64,000 bases of DNA from Thiorhodococcus sp. (GTDB lineage Bacteria > Pseudomonadota > Gammaproteobacteria > Chromatiales > Chromatiaceae). The stretch is taken from assembly GCA_029257385.1 (NCBI GenBank), contig JARIBS010000126.1, positions 1-64,000 on the forward strand. Reading direction: 5' to 3'. Shown here one piece after another: positions 48,915-57,833 of this stretch (the first letter of the stretch is position 1; each line of letters opens with the position of its first letter). Below the pieces are notes generated by a model. The model did no database searches and was not told the DNA's origin. It was given only the letters and a program-made list of their open reading frames with translations. The position numbers and the translations under genes are program-made.

Positions 48915-51020
48915 ATGCCAATGAGACAGCGCTTATATCATATCCAGCTCGCCATTCTGCTCGCGCTGGTTGCGGCAACCGCCCTTGCGAAACCGCAGCC
49001 GGTACCTTTGTCGGAACTCTTTCCAAGTCCGGGGCATGCCAAGGCGGCGATTGTGATCAACAAGGTGCTGGAGCGCTATCATTACCGCAAGGTTGTGCTC
49101 GACCGCAGCTTCGCCAATGGCGTGCTTGAGAAGTACCTCAAGGCGCTCGATCCTAATCAAGCCTTCTTTCTCGCACGCGACGTTGCGCGTTTCAAGAGTG
49201 GCGCGCGCAATCTCGATGAGAACATGCGCCGTGGTGAACTCGATATCACGTTCGATATTTTCCGCGTCTACCGTATGCGCCTCGACGAGCGCGTCGCCCA
49301 CGCGCTGAAGCTGCTTGAGCGCCCATTCGACTTCGGCAAACCCGAGACCTTCACGTTCGACGCCTCCGAGACAGATTGGGCGCAGCATCCCGAGGAGCTC
49401 GACGAGCGCTGGCGCAAACGCGTCAAGAACGATTTCCTGACCCTGCGACTGGCCGACAAGCCAGATGAGGACATCCGCGATCGATTGCGTAAGCGCTACG
49501 AGGGGCTGGCTCGGCGCATCCACCAATTCGACGGCGATGATGTCTTTCAGACCTTTATGAATGCCTATACCGAATCGGTCGAACCCCACACCAGCTACAT
49601 GTCACCGAGCACCTCAAAGAACTTCGACATCAGCATGAAACTGTCCCTGGAGGGTATCGGTGCCGTGCTGCGTGCCGATAGCGAATACACCGTCGTGCAG
49701 AGTACGGTGCCCGGTGGACCGGCCAGAGAATCCGGCCAGATCCATGCGGGAGATCAGATCCTCAGTGTTGCTCAAGGATTGAATGGCATCATGGAAGACG
49801 TGGTCGGCTGGAGCCTGGAAGATGTCGTCGAGAAGATCCGCGGCCCCAAAGGCTCGGTCGTGCGACTTCAGATTCTGCCGAAAACTGCTGGATCGACCGG
49901 GCCTGCCCGTGAAGTCTCCCTGGTACGCAATGAAATCAAGCTCGAGGATCAGGCCGCTAAGAGCTACGTCCTAGACGATCTTGAAAACGGCCTAGGGATG
50001 CGTATCGGTGTGCTCGAAATCCCGGCCTTCTATCGCGATTTCGACGCCGAAGGCGCGGGTACGGCCGATTTCCGCAGTACCACGCGAGACGTGCACAAGC
50101 TGCTCAATGACTTTGTCATGCGCGGGGTCGAAGGTGTTGTGATCGATCTGCGCGGCAACGGCGGAGGATCATTGGCTGAAGCGACCTCGCTGACTGGCCT
50201 GTTCATCGATCTTGGACCCATCGTTCAGGTCAAGGATGCCTTTGGTAAGGTCGAGGTCGAGGCCGACGCCGATCCAGGTGTCGCCTACACTGGTCCGCTT
50301 GCCGTCCTGGTTGATCGCGAGAGCGCTTCGGCATCGGAAATCTTCGCCGCAGCGATTCAGGACTATGGGCGCGGACTGATCATCGGCGAACCCACGTTTG
50401 GCAAAGGCACGGTGCAAACGCTAATCGACTTGAATCGCTATGTCCCTGGCGATCATGGCGATTTAGGCCGGTTGCGGCTCACCATGGCCGAGTTCTTTAG
50501 GATCAGCGGCGGCAGCACCCAGTTGCGCGGGGTGGAACCAGACATTCGCTTCCCGAGCGCCAGTTATATGACCGAGCATGGCGAGCGTTCGCTCGACAAC
50601 GCGCTCCCTTGGACGAGTATCGATCCAGCAAATTTCAAAAAGGCGGGCACGCTATCTTTCGATCACCTTGACGCCAAGTCCAGTGAGCGTGTTTCCAAAA
50701 GCCTGGGTTTTAAGATGCTGACCAAGCGCAGCAAATTGATGCGCGATGCCGAGGAGCAGAAGCAGGTCTCACTGCACGAGCGCGACAGGCGCGCACAAGA
50801 GCAACAGCGCGATCGCAAGTTCAAGGACGAGCAGGATAGATTTCTGCGCTCGAAGGGCATCACACCAGTCGACGAAGATGCCGATCAGATCGATGAAGAC
50901 GCGCTTGAGGCACAGCGCAAAGCGATTGCGCGCATTGAGATCGAGGAAGCGGCACGCATTATAGCCGACGGTATTCAGATGCAGCGCGGCGACAGTCCCC
51001 GCGCGGCCATGAGGGACTAA
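48915..51020 (+). CDS. prc: Tail-specific (carboxy-terminal) protease Prc
   Basis: 701 residues, near the 680 of E. coli Prc. Signal peptide (LAILLALVAATALA), N-terminal DUF3340-like helical region, PDZ domain (about 245-345, IGAVLRADSEYTVVQSTVPG) and S41 peptidase. The Ser of DRESASASEIFAAA (about residues 468-476) and the Lys of PTFGKGTVQT (about 498) form the catalytic pair. A charged C-terminal tail (ERDRRAQEQQRDRKFKDEQD) follows. It trims C-termini of periplasmic proteins and regulates peptidoglycan hydrolases. The ATG at 48921 is another possible start. Confidence 0.94.
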   Translation: MPMRQRLYHIQLAILLALVAATALAKPQPVPLSELFPSPGHAKAAIVINKVLERYHYRKVVLDRSFANGVLEKYLKALDPNQAFFLARDVARFKSGARNLDENMRRGELDITFDIFRVYRMRLDERVAHALKLLERPFDFGKPETFTFDASETDWAQHPEELDERWRKRVKNDFLTLRLADKPDEDIRDRLRKRYEGLARRIHQFDGDDVFQTFMNAYTESVEPHTSYMSPSTSKNFDISMKLSLEGIGAVLRADSEYTVVQSTVPGGPARESGQIHAGDQILSVAQGLNGIMEDVVGWSLEDVVEKIRGPKGSVVRLQILPKTAGSTGPAREVSLVRNEIKLEDQAAKSYVLDDLENGLGMRIGVLEIPAFYRDFDAEGAGTADFRSTTRDVHKLLNDFVMRGVEGVVIDLRGNGGGSLAEATSLTGLFIDLGPIVQVKDAFGKVEVEADADPGVAYTGPLAVLVDRESASASEIFAAAIQDYGRGLIIGEPTFGKGTVQTLIDLNRYVPGDHGDLGRLRLTMAEFFRISGGSTQLRGVEPDIRFPSASYMTEHGERSLDNALPWTSIDPANFKKAGTLSFDHLDAKSSERVSKSLGFKMLTKRSKLMRDAEEQKQVSLHERDRRAQEQQRDRKFKDEQDRFLRSKGITPVDEDADQIDEDALEAQRKAIARIEIEEAARIIADGIQMQRGDSPRAAMRD

Positions 51021-51022
51021 TT

Positions 51023-52636
51023 TTGACAGCTTTCAATAAGAGCCTGGAGCGGCGCGTGATGCTGCTCCAAGAGGCGGATGCTTGCGACATACTCAAAGGC
51101 AATCGCATCGGGCTTGAAAAAGAGGGTCTGCGGGTTGCCTGCTCGGGCCTGCTGGCTGAAACGCCACACCCGCCCGCGCTGGGTTCGGCCCTTACCCATC
51201 CCCACATCACCACCGATTTCTCCGAAGCGCTGATTGAACTCATCACCCCGCCACTGACGGACGTACAGGCCGTGCTCGATTTTCTGCACGATACTCATGT
51301 CTACGTCTACCAGCATCTCGGCGATGAACTGCTGTGGGCGACGAGTATGCCTTGCATGCTCGGCGGCGCGGCCCGCATCCCGCTCGCTCAGTACGGGACG
51401 TCTAATGCGGCAACCATGAAGACCGCTTATCGGCGCGGTCTGGGCAATCGCTATGGTCGTGTGATGCAGGTAATTGCAGGGGTGCATTTTAACTTCTCTT
51501 TCGCCGATGCTTTTTGGGATATCTATCAGCAACAATGGGCGGTCGATGCAGACCCGGTCGGGTTTCGCTCGCACGGCCAGATGGGCATGATCCGCACCCT
51601 GCAGCGGCTCGGGTGGCTGGTACACTACCTCTTTGGCGCCTCGCCAGCGGTGTGTGCCTGCTTCGCTCAGGGCCAGAATCACGATCTTGAGCGATTTGAT
51701 GCCCACACCCTGTACTATCCCCACGCGACCTCGCTGCGTATGGGAGATATCGGCTATCAGAACAAGCAGGCCGAATGCAGCGGCATTAAAGCGAGCTACG
51801 ACAGCCTTGATGCCTATGTCCGAAGTCTAACCTGGGCGATCGAAACGCCGTGCCCTGAGTACGAGCGCATCGGCGTCAAGGTTGGCGGGCGTTATGAGCA
51901 GCTCAACGCCAATATGCTACAGATCGAGAACGAGTACTACAGCACGGTCAGACCGAAACAGATCACCGCGTGGATGGAAAAGCCGTCGCTCGCCTTGCAG
52001 CGGCGTGGTATTGGTTATGTCGAGCTGCGCTCACTGGATGTGAACCTCTTCGAGCCCACTGGCATCGGTTTGGAGCAAATGTATTTCCTCGAGACCCTGA
52101 TGCTCTACTGTCTGCTCAATGACAGCCCTCGCATCGGCAGCCGTGAGCGTCGCGAGATCGACGACAATCAGATTCACACGGCGCATCGCGGACGCGAGCC
52201 GGGGCTGAGTTTGTCTCGCGACCGGACCCCGATTGCGCTAAGCACATGGGCCGATGAGATTCTGGCGGATATGCAGCCGGTGGCGGAGTTGTTGGATGGC
52301 GGCTCGCACGGCGCGCATGCCGACAGCCTCCGGATGCAGGTCGAGAAGATCCAACATCCGGACGCGACGCCCTCGGCACGGATTTTGGAGACGATGCGCG
52401 AGCGCGGCGAGAGCTTCTTTGACTTCTCTCAAAGACGCTCATGCGAGCATCGACAGTTCCTTCGCTCACAAACGCTCGATCCCGAGCGTTTGGCGATGTT
52501 CGAGCGTCTGACCAGCGAGTCCATCGCCCGGCAGTCCGAGATCGAAGCCGCTGATGATCTGAGCTTCGATGACTTTTTGAAAGCCTATTTGTCCCAGTCG
52601 GAGTCCCGCCCCACTCGCACATGCGCGACCACCTGA
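51023..52636 (+). CDS. gshA: Glutamate-cysteine ligase (gammaproteobacterial type)
   Basis: 537 residues from a TTG at 51023, directly after the prc stop. GNRIGLEKEGLRV, ITTDFSEALIELITPP and MQVIAGVHFNFSF are typical of class I GshA. First step of glutathione synthesis (ATP, Glu, Cys). No gshB is next to it. The 3-base gap from prc suggests co-transcription. Confidence 0.93.
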   Translation: MTAFNKSLERRVMLLQEADACDILKGNRIGLEKEGLRVACSGLLAETPHPPALGSALTHPHITTDFSEALIELITPPLTDVQAVLDFLHDTHVYVYQHLGDELLWATSMPCMLGGAARIPLAQYGTSNAATMKTAYRRGLGNRYGRVMQVIAGVHFNFSFADAFWDIYQQQWAVDADPVGFRSHGQMGMIRTLQRLGWLVHYLFGASPAVCACFAQGQNHDLERFDAHTLYYPHATSLRMGDIGYQNKQAECSGIKASYDSLDAYVRSLTWAIETPCPEYERIGVKVGGRYEQLNANMLQIENEYYSTVRPKQITAWMEKPSLALQRRGIGYVELRSLDVNLFEPTGIGLEQMYFLETLMLYCLLNDSPRIGSRERREIDDNQIHTAHRGREPGLSLSRDRTPIALSTWADEILADMQPVAELLDGGSHGAHADSLRMQVEKIQHPDATPSARILETMRERGESFFDFSQRRSCEHRQFLRSQTLDPERLAMFERLTSESIARQSEIEAADDLSFDDFLKAYLSQSESRPTRTCATT

Positions 52637-52723
52637 GTCGCGTCGATCGCCTCAAGGTGGTTTGTGCAAAACAACCGCTAAACCGCGACGGAGTATTCGC
52701 CCCGTCGGGTTGATTGTGCCTGC

Positions 52724-53338
52724 TTACTGGGTCGTTGTGGCTTGCTCAGTCGGCGCGGCCGCCTGCTGCTGCGGTGCCGCTGCGCACGGGGTGGCGGGCA
52801 TCGACCAGCCCGGAGTGGCGTTGTGCATACGGTGTTCGAAGTGGTGACTCGGGTATATGGCGCGGCGCTGCTCGCGCATGTCTTGCATGGCTGCGCGACG
52901 CTCTTCCATGCGTTTGAGGCTCTCGGCACGATAGGCATCCATCTCCTTGATCCGCTCTTGCATGGAATCAGGAACGCTCGGGAAAGCCATCTTGGGCATC
53001 GACGGATATTGACCGAATTCCGGCATCGCGGGCATTTCGGGGTGTGCACCCAGCTCTGGCATGGGCGGCATAGCGGCGAAGGGCTGTTGCGCGAAGCAGT
53101 GACGACCTGGATGCTGAGGTTGGAATTGCCCGAAATTGACGGTCTGCTGCTCGGCTAAGTGTGCACGAGCGGCGAACGCCTCCTGTATGGCCTGGTCGTG
53201 TTGCTCCATCATGGCCTGCTGCTGCTCCTGGGTCGGGGCGACGACCGGTTGGCAGAGGGGTGCGCCATACCAGGCAAAGGCGCTCGAGGTTGCTGCTGCG
53301 AGCGCAATGGCGGAGGCGGCTTGAATGATCTTGGACAT
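52724..53338 (-). CDS. Met/Pro/Gln-rich secreted protein, unknown
   Basis: 204 residues from the ATG at 53338 (AAAGGTG upstream). Signal peptide ends near AFAWYG. The mature part is unusual: Gln-rich (TQEQQQAMMEQHDQAIQEAF), then Met-Pro repeats (AAMPPMPELGAHPEMPAMPE, FGQYPSMPKM), a charged helix (MQERIKEMDAYRAESLKRME), and a His/Pro/Ala tail. I recognise no family. The low complexity and export are reminiscent of structural or metal-binding proteins; sulfur-globule proteins of purple sulfur bacteria are also exported and low complexity, but no specific match is claimed. Confidence 0.7.
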   Translation of the reverse strand: MSKIIQAASAIALAAATSSAFAWYGAPLCQPVVAPTQEQQQAMMEQHDQAIQEAFAARAHLAEQQTVNFGQFQPQHPGRHCFAQQPFAAMPPMPELGAHPEMPAMPEFGQYPSMPKMAFPSVPDSMQERIKEMDAYRAESLKRMEERRAAMQDMREQRRAIYPSHHFEHRMHNATPGWSMPATPCAAAPQQQAAAPTEQATTTQ

Positions 53339-53555
53339 GAGACACACCTTTGAGTCGTCGTTAGGGATTGTGTTTGGAAAGTGAATTCGAAATCGAGCAA
53401 GGAGACGTGCGACACCCTCTCTACCCAGACTGCTCTAACGTCGAGTCGGACGAGTGAACAGAAATTAGTATATAAGAAAATTATTAGATATCAATATTCG
53501 TCTTTCGCCACGCCGAAGTTGGCCTCACCGAAGAACGAGGTAGATTTTGGATCGC

Positions 53556-53975
53556 TCAGAACAGGCGGTTCATACCGTTGAGGGCGGCGACGCGGTAGGC
53601 CTCGGCCATGGTCGGGTAGTTGAAGGTGGTCTCGGTGAAATAACGCAAGGTATTGGCCTAGCCGCGTTGCGACATGATGGCCTGGCCGATGTGCACGTTC
53701 TCCGCCGCCTGCTCACCGAAGCAATGATCCCGGTCGGAAACTCCTCGATGAGCGACCAGTCGCAGTTGCCGTCAGCAATATGGGCGCCAACGAAGCGGCC
53801 CTGATCGTAGCTTGCGCTGGCGCGCGGGTTGTCCGACGACATCGCCCACGGCGTAGATGTGGGGCAGGGCGGTCTGATACGGCAATGCGTTGACCAGCTT
53901 TGGCGAGCTTCATCGCCGCGCCTTCTCCCCCGGTCCGGTCCCGATCACGATGCTGTCGAATGCCCGCGTGGCCAT
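53556..53975 (-). pseudogene. sthA: Decayed soluble pyridine nucleotide transhydrogenase
   Basis: Starts at ATG 53975 with MATRAFDSIVIGTGPG, the Rossmann FAD motif, but loses one base in the following GGEGAAMKLAKAGQ stretch. About 250 residues are then missing, and the sequence resumes in the NAD-linked domain as VNALPYQTALPHIYAVGDVV, shifts frame again into [19 protein letters not shown] and EEFPTGI, then skips to [14 protein letters not shown], a TAG, and the intact tail [20 protein letters not shown] to RLF at 53556. Clear multi-lesion pseudogene of UdhA/SthA. Confidence 0.85.
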
Positions 53976-54131
53976 CTGCTGTCTGCATCGTTGGTGGTCT
54001 TGAGGTTTCTGGGTTATCTGTTAGTCGCTTCGCAAATCGCGTTATGGCGGATGATCACTCGTGCAGGGAGCGGCTGCGGGATCAGAAGCGGTGCGGCCCT
54101 GAACTCATAGGCCCTGGTTGCTGGCGCTTTT

Positions 54132-54764
54132 TCAGGGTGTCTTTTCAGGATATTCGCAGAGATCGCTGATACGACATTGCGCGCAGTGCGGTTTGCGAGC
54201 GATACAGACATAGCGCCCGTGCAGGATCAGCCAGTGATGGGCGTCTTTCAGGAACGGCTTGGGGACGTGGCGCAGGAGTTGTTGCTCAAGGGCGAGCGGT
54301 GTTGCTCCGCGCGCGATACCTGTGCGATTGGCGACGCGGAAAATATGCGTGTCAACAGCGATGGTGGGCTGCCCAAAAGCAGTGTTGAGGACGACGTTCG
54401 CCGTCTTGCGCCCGACACCTGGCAAAGCCTCCAGCGAGGCGCGCTCATGCGGGACTGCTCCGGCATGCTCGGCAAGGAGCATGGTGCAGGTCTTGAGGAT
54501 GTTCCGCGCCTTGGTGTTGAAAAGTCCGATCGTGCGAATCTGCTCTTTCAGCTGCGTCTCTCCAAGCGCCAGTATTGCCTGCGGCGTGTTGGCCTGTGCA
54601 AACAGCCCGGCGGTGGCCTTGTTGACACTCTTGTCGGTGGCCTGCGCCGAGAGCATGACCGCGATCAGCAGCTCGAAAGGCGTCGTGTAGACTAGCTCAG
54701 TGGTGGGGGATGGGTTGGCCTCGCGAAGTCTGGCGAAAATCTGGTAGCGTTTCTCGGCGTTCAT
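54132..54764 (-). CDS. nth: Endonuclease III
   Basis: 210 residues. HhH motif LEALPGVGRKTANVVL with catalytic Lys120; Asp138 in AVDTHIFRVANR; [4Fe-4S] cysteines Cys187, Cys194, Cys197, Cys203. It removes oxidised pyrimidines in base-excision repair. It is divergent from the transglycosylase. The usual rnf neighbours are not in view. Confidence 0.96.
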   Translation of the reverse strand: MNAEKRYQIFARLREANPSPTTELVYTTPFELLIAVMLSAQATDKSVNKATAGLFAQANTPQAILALGETQLKEQIRTIGLFNTKARNILKTCTMLLAEHAGAVPHERASLEALPGVGRKTANVVLNTAFGQPTIAVDTHIFRVANRTGIARGATPLALEQQLLRHVPKPFLKDAHHWLILHGRYVCIARKPHCAQCRISDLCEYPEKTP

Positions 54765-54848
54765 CGTTGTATTGTATTGGTGACTAGCGTTTTATATGGT
54801 TTTAGCGTGTCCGACCGTCTCGCACTCATGCGTCGAAAGAGGAAATTG

Positions 54849-55622
54849 ATGACAATACAGCCAATGTTCAGAGCGTTGCTGGTGCTGCTGCCATTGGCGT
54901 GCGGGGCCGCAACCGGGTCCGCTCAGCCCAATGCTACCGAAGAAGCGCCAGAGGCGGCTGCGGCGCCGGCGCCGGCACGCTCGACTCCACCGCTTGGCAC
55001 GCGGCCGAACCGCGCACAGGTCAAATCGATGATCGCACACGTGGCGCAACAACATGGCGTCGAGGAGTCGCTGGTGCGCGCCGTGGTCGCGGCTGAGTCA
55101 AACTACAACGCCCACGCCGTGTCGAGCGCCGGGGCAATCGGTTTGATGCAGGTCATGCCGGCGACTGCCGCAGACTATGGCGTTCACTCCGTCCATGCGC
55201 TTTTTGATCCCCAGACCAATCTCAAGACCGGCACCCGCCATCTCAAGCGGCTGCTGCGCAAGTATGGCAACGACTATGGCCGAGTGATCATGGCCTACAA
55301 TGCCGGCGAGGGCGTCGTCGATCGCACCAACAGCCGCGTCACCTATCTCGAAACGCTCAACTACACCGAGGCCGTCATCGGTTACTACCGCCGCAACGGC
55401 GGTAAGGCGCCCACTCAGGCGGCACTCAGTCAGGTCCGTGCGCTAAGAGGTGTGCGCAATACCGGTAAGGCACGGCGTTTGATGAAGCAATTTCTCGACC
55501 CTTCGCTGCTTTCCCTGACGGTGAAGCCGACATTGGGCAGGCGTTTCATGAATCCGGCACTCCATGATGTCGGACCCGAAAGCAAGCCCATGTTCGAACT
55601 CGATACCAATGGACTGCGTTGA
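54849..55622 (+). CDS. Lytic transglycosylase (SLT), periplasmic
   Basis: 257 residues from the ATG at 54849 with AGAGGA upstream. Signal peptide (MFRALLVLLPLACGAATGSA), Ala/Pro-rich linker (30-50), then SLT: catalytic Glu83 in VVAAESNYN, SSAGAIGLMQVMPATAADYG and IMAYNAGEGVVDR. A C-terminal extension (about 195-257) is basic and of unknown role. A second such enzyme in the window besides the one at 22.6 kb, but without the DUF4124 segment. Confidence 0.9.
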   Translation: MTIQPMFRALLVLLPLACGAATGSAQPNATEEAPEAAAAPAPARSTPPLGTRPNRAQVKSMIAHVAQQHGVEESLVRAVVAAESNYNAHAVSSAGAIGLMQVMPATAADYGVHSVHALFDPQTNLKTGTRHLKRLLRKYGNDYGRVIMAYNAGEGVVDRTNSRVTYLETLNYTEAVIGYYRRNGGKAPTQAALSQVRALRGVRNTGKARRLMKQFLDPSLLSLTVKPTLGRRFMNPALHDVGPESKPMFELDTNGLR

Positions 55623-55659
55623 GTGCCGCAACGGCCGTCGAGAGCGTGATCGAGTGCCG

Positions 55660-55692
55660 ATGACAGTGGTGAAAAACGCGCTATATTAGCGC
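55660..55692 (+). promoter_or_regulatory. Candidate promoter with palindrome over -10
   Basis: ATGACA (55660-55665) and TATATT (55682-55687) are 16 bp apart. The -10 lies inside a perfect palindrome GCGCTA-TAT-TAGCGC (55678-55692), a possible operator. It would drive the gene at 55787. Confidence 0.5.
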
Positions 55693-55786
55693 AGTGAATC
55701 AATGTCGTTCATCCGCAGACGCACTCACCATAGCCTGTCGATGCGTTGCGGCGGTGACGTAGAAGAGGGATTGGTGAGAATCACCC

Positions 55787-56233
55787 ATGAATCAAACGCT
55801 TCAGAAATTAAGGCAAATCGCTGACGAAAATGTTCTCAGCGGAGTGGAATCTCAGAATATCAAGCAAGCGGTTTGTGACTCCTGTAGCGAGCTTGCCAAA
55901 CCGCTGATTGAAGCCTTCAGGGATGTTGAGCACGAGTTCGTGCGGATCTCCATCATGCGCCAGATCTGGCCTCATGACTATGATCGGCGCGGGGACCAAG
56001 TGTCCGGTCTACTCGCCAACTTCATTGGGCCAAGGGATGCCCCCAGTGGCCTGAAACTGCTTGTGCCGCACGGTTCGCTCCAGTTCGAAGTGGCGCTCCA
56101 GCTCGACGGCAGCGCCGTCTACAGTTGCTTCAGAGACACGAACGGACAGCGGCCATTGACCATGGATTTCCCCAACGCCGAAGCCTGGCTGGAATTTTTC
56201 TACAAATCCATCGCCGATCTCATCGAGCTGTAG
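55787..56233 (+). CDS. Hypothetical protein, unknown family
   Basis: 148 residues, acidic, soluble, no signal peptide. The N-terminal half is helical (TLQKLRQIADENVLSG, FRDVEHEFVRISIMRQIW); the rest has strands around LQFEVALQLDGSAVYSCF and a Trp/Phe-rich end (WLEFFYKSIADLI). Good codon pattern and own promoter candidate. I do not recognise it. Confidence 0.65.
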   Translation: MNQTLQKLRQIADENVLSGVESQNIKQAVCDSCSELAKPLIEAFRDVEHEFVRISIMRQIWPHDYDRRGDQVSGLLANFIGPRDAPSGLKLLVPHGSLQFEVALQLDGSAVYSCFRDTNGQRPLTMDFPNAEAWLEFFYKSIADLIEL

Positions 56234-56313
56234 GGTATAGTTCGGGTTAGGCGTGAGCGCGTGCTTGCCGCACCTTCGCCACTGGGTTGGGAGCACACCA
56301 ATCTGACCGGCGA

Positions 56314-57636
56314 CTACATTTTCATGTCGAGCGCTTCGCGCACCCGCGTTAGTCGGTTGGTCAATCGTGTACGGTCGTACGGTGAGGCAATGCTGCGCTC
56401 GGCGACCTCGGCGATCTCTTCCACTTTTTGCCGAAGCATCCGCCGTCGGCTCAGACTAGCGGTCAGACCAGCGATGGTCTCGAGCGCGCCGAGTAGCCGC
56501 AGCAGGATGGTGACATTGCTTTCAGCATCACGCCGGATTTGGTCGAGGGCCTCGCTCAAGAGGCTTTCGAAGCTCGGGCCGCACGCAACGACACGCAATT
56601 CACCCTGATCCAATCCGTGCGGAGCAACAATCCGGCGCGCCGCCAGCCGAGTCAGGATCGCCGCCAGATAGTCCACGCACATCACCGCGGTCGTAGTGTC
56701 GTTGATGCCGGGCGACAAGGCCTTCATGGCGACGTCCACGATCTGGCGGATGCCAAAGGCGACATCCTGTTCCACCATGCGCTGGCGACTGATCGCAAAG
56801 ACCGCGTTCAGCCTGTCCGTTGCCGCCTCGTCCAGCACGCTCGGATCGCGCACCGAGACCAGCGGTGTGCCCTCGACAACAAACTCGCCGACGCCATGCT
56901 CCATCCGCACGATAGTCCCCAAATTGCGGGCGGCATCGAGCAGCGCGTCATGGTCGAGACTCTCGATGTAGCCGCTCTTGCGGGCCGGGACGCCCGACCA
57001 GGGCTGCCTAGCGAGCGCGCCCGCTAGAGTGTCATCTGCGGCTTCGTCCTCGTGCTCCTTTAGCCTTTGCGGAAATAGCTGTTCCACCGCCGCCAAGGTC
57101 TCCTGTGCGATCTTGGCAACGATGCTCGAGGCCTGGATCGACGTTGCGATGTGGTGGATGAAGTGGATCAGCACCGCGATCCCGACGAAGGCGAGCAGCA
57201 GGCCGACGAAGACCGCCAGGGTTGGGACGAACGCCCCTTCGCCAACCTCGCGAATCGTCCGCAGGACCACCAAACAGTAGGCGAAGATGCCGAGGAAAAT
57301 ACCAAGCACCCACTGGTTGATGCGGTCGCGCATGAAGCTGCGAATGACGCGGGAGCTGTACTGGCTGGATGTGAGCGAGAGGGCCACCAGGGTGATCGAG
57401 AACACCAGCCCGGCCACGGTGATCATCGAGCTGGCAACAGTCGTCAGCAGGCCGCGTGCACCGGCCGCGCCGGCGCCGAAGAGCAATGGCCATCGGCTGA
57501 CCAGATGCAAATCGACGGTCGTGTCCAGGATAATCAGGAGGCTGGCGAGCACCACGGAACTCAGCACTACAAGCGCGGGGACGAGCCAGAAACTCGAGCG
57601 CATTGCTTGCCAGCTATAACGGAGTTTCGTGATCAT
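56314..57636 (-). CDS. DUF2254 membrane protein
   Basis: 440 residues. Four hydrophobic segments in the first 170 residues (FWLVPALVVLSSVVLASLLI, MITVAGLVFSITLVALSL, WVLGIFLGIFAYCLVVL, TLAVFVGLLLAFVGIAVLIH), then a soluble C-terminal half with QIVDVAMKALSPGINDTTTA, the DUF2254 signature. The function is unknown. Expressed on the minus strand, downstream of the two Crp/Fnr genes. Confidence 0.88.
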   Translation of the reverse strand: MITKLRYSWQAMRSSFWLVPALVVLSSVVLASLLIILDTTVDLHLVSRWPLLFGAGAAGARGLLTTVASSMITVAGLVFSITLVALSLTSSQYSSRVIRSFMRDRINQWVLGIFLGIFAYCLVVLRTIREVGEGAFVPTLAVFVGLLLAFVGIAVLIHFIHHIATSIQASSIVAKIAQETLAAVEQLFPQRLKEHEDEAADDTLAGALARQPWSGVPARKSGYIESLDHDALLDAARNLGTIVRMEHGVGEFVVEGTPLVSVRDPSVLDEAATDRLNAVFAISRQRMVEQDVAFGIRQIVDVAMKALSPGINDTTTAVMCVDYLAAILTRLAARRIVAPHGLDQGELRVVACGPSFESLLSEALDQIRRDAESNVTILLRLLGALETIAGLTASLSRRRMLRQKVEEIAEVAERSIASPYDRTRLTNRLTRVREALDMKM

Positions 57637-57729
57637 TCTCGGGGGTTCTCCCGTGATGCGGCCGGTTCTTGCGTCTGGCGATTAGCGCGCGAATGTATGA
57701 GCGCGCGGACGAGTCCGCGCGCTCTGGGC

Positions 57730-57828
57730 TCAACGTTTGATCTGAGTCATCTGCGTTCCCTCAATGCTGAGGCTCGCCATGAGGAGGCCCTGCTGATCGA
57801 AAATGAAGGCGTAGGTATCGTCTTCTAA
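57730..57828 (-). other. Protein-like open tail, possible remnant
   Basis: On the minus strand after the first Crp/Fnr stop, a frame reads LEDDTYAFIFDQQGLLMASL then SIEGTQMTQIKR to a stop at 57730. Composition looks like a real beta-strand C-terminus. No good start is present; the frame extends back into the Crp/Fnr 3' end, where an ATG with no ribosome site would give about 55 residues. Probably the 3' end of a lost gene, or chance. Confidence 0.25.
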
Positions 57829-57833
57829 GATGG

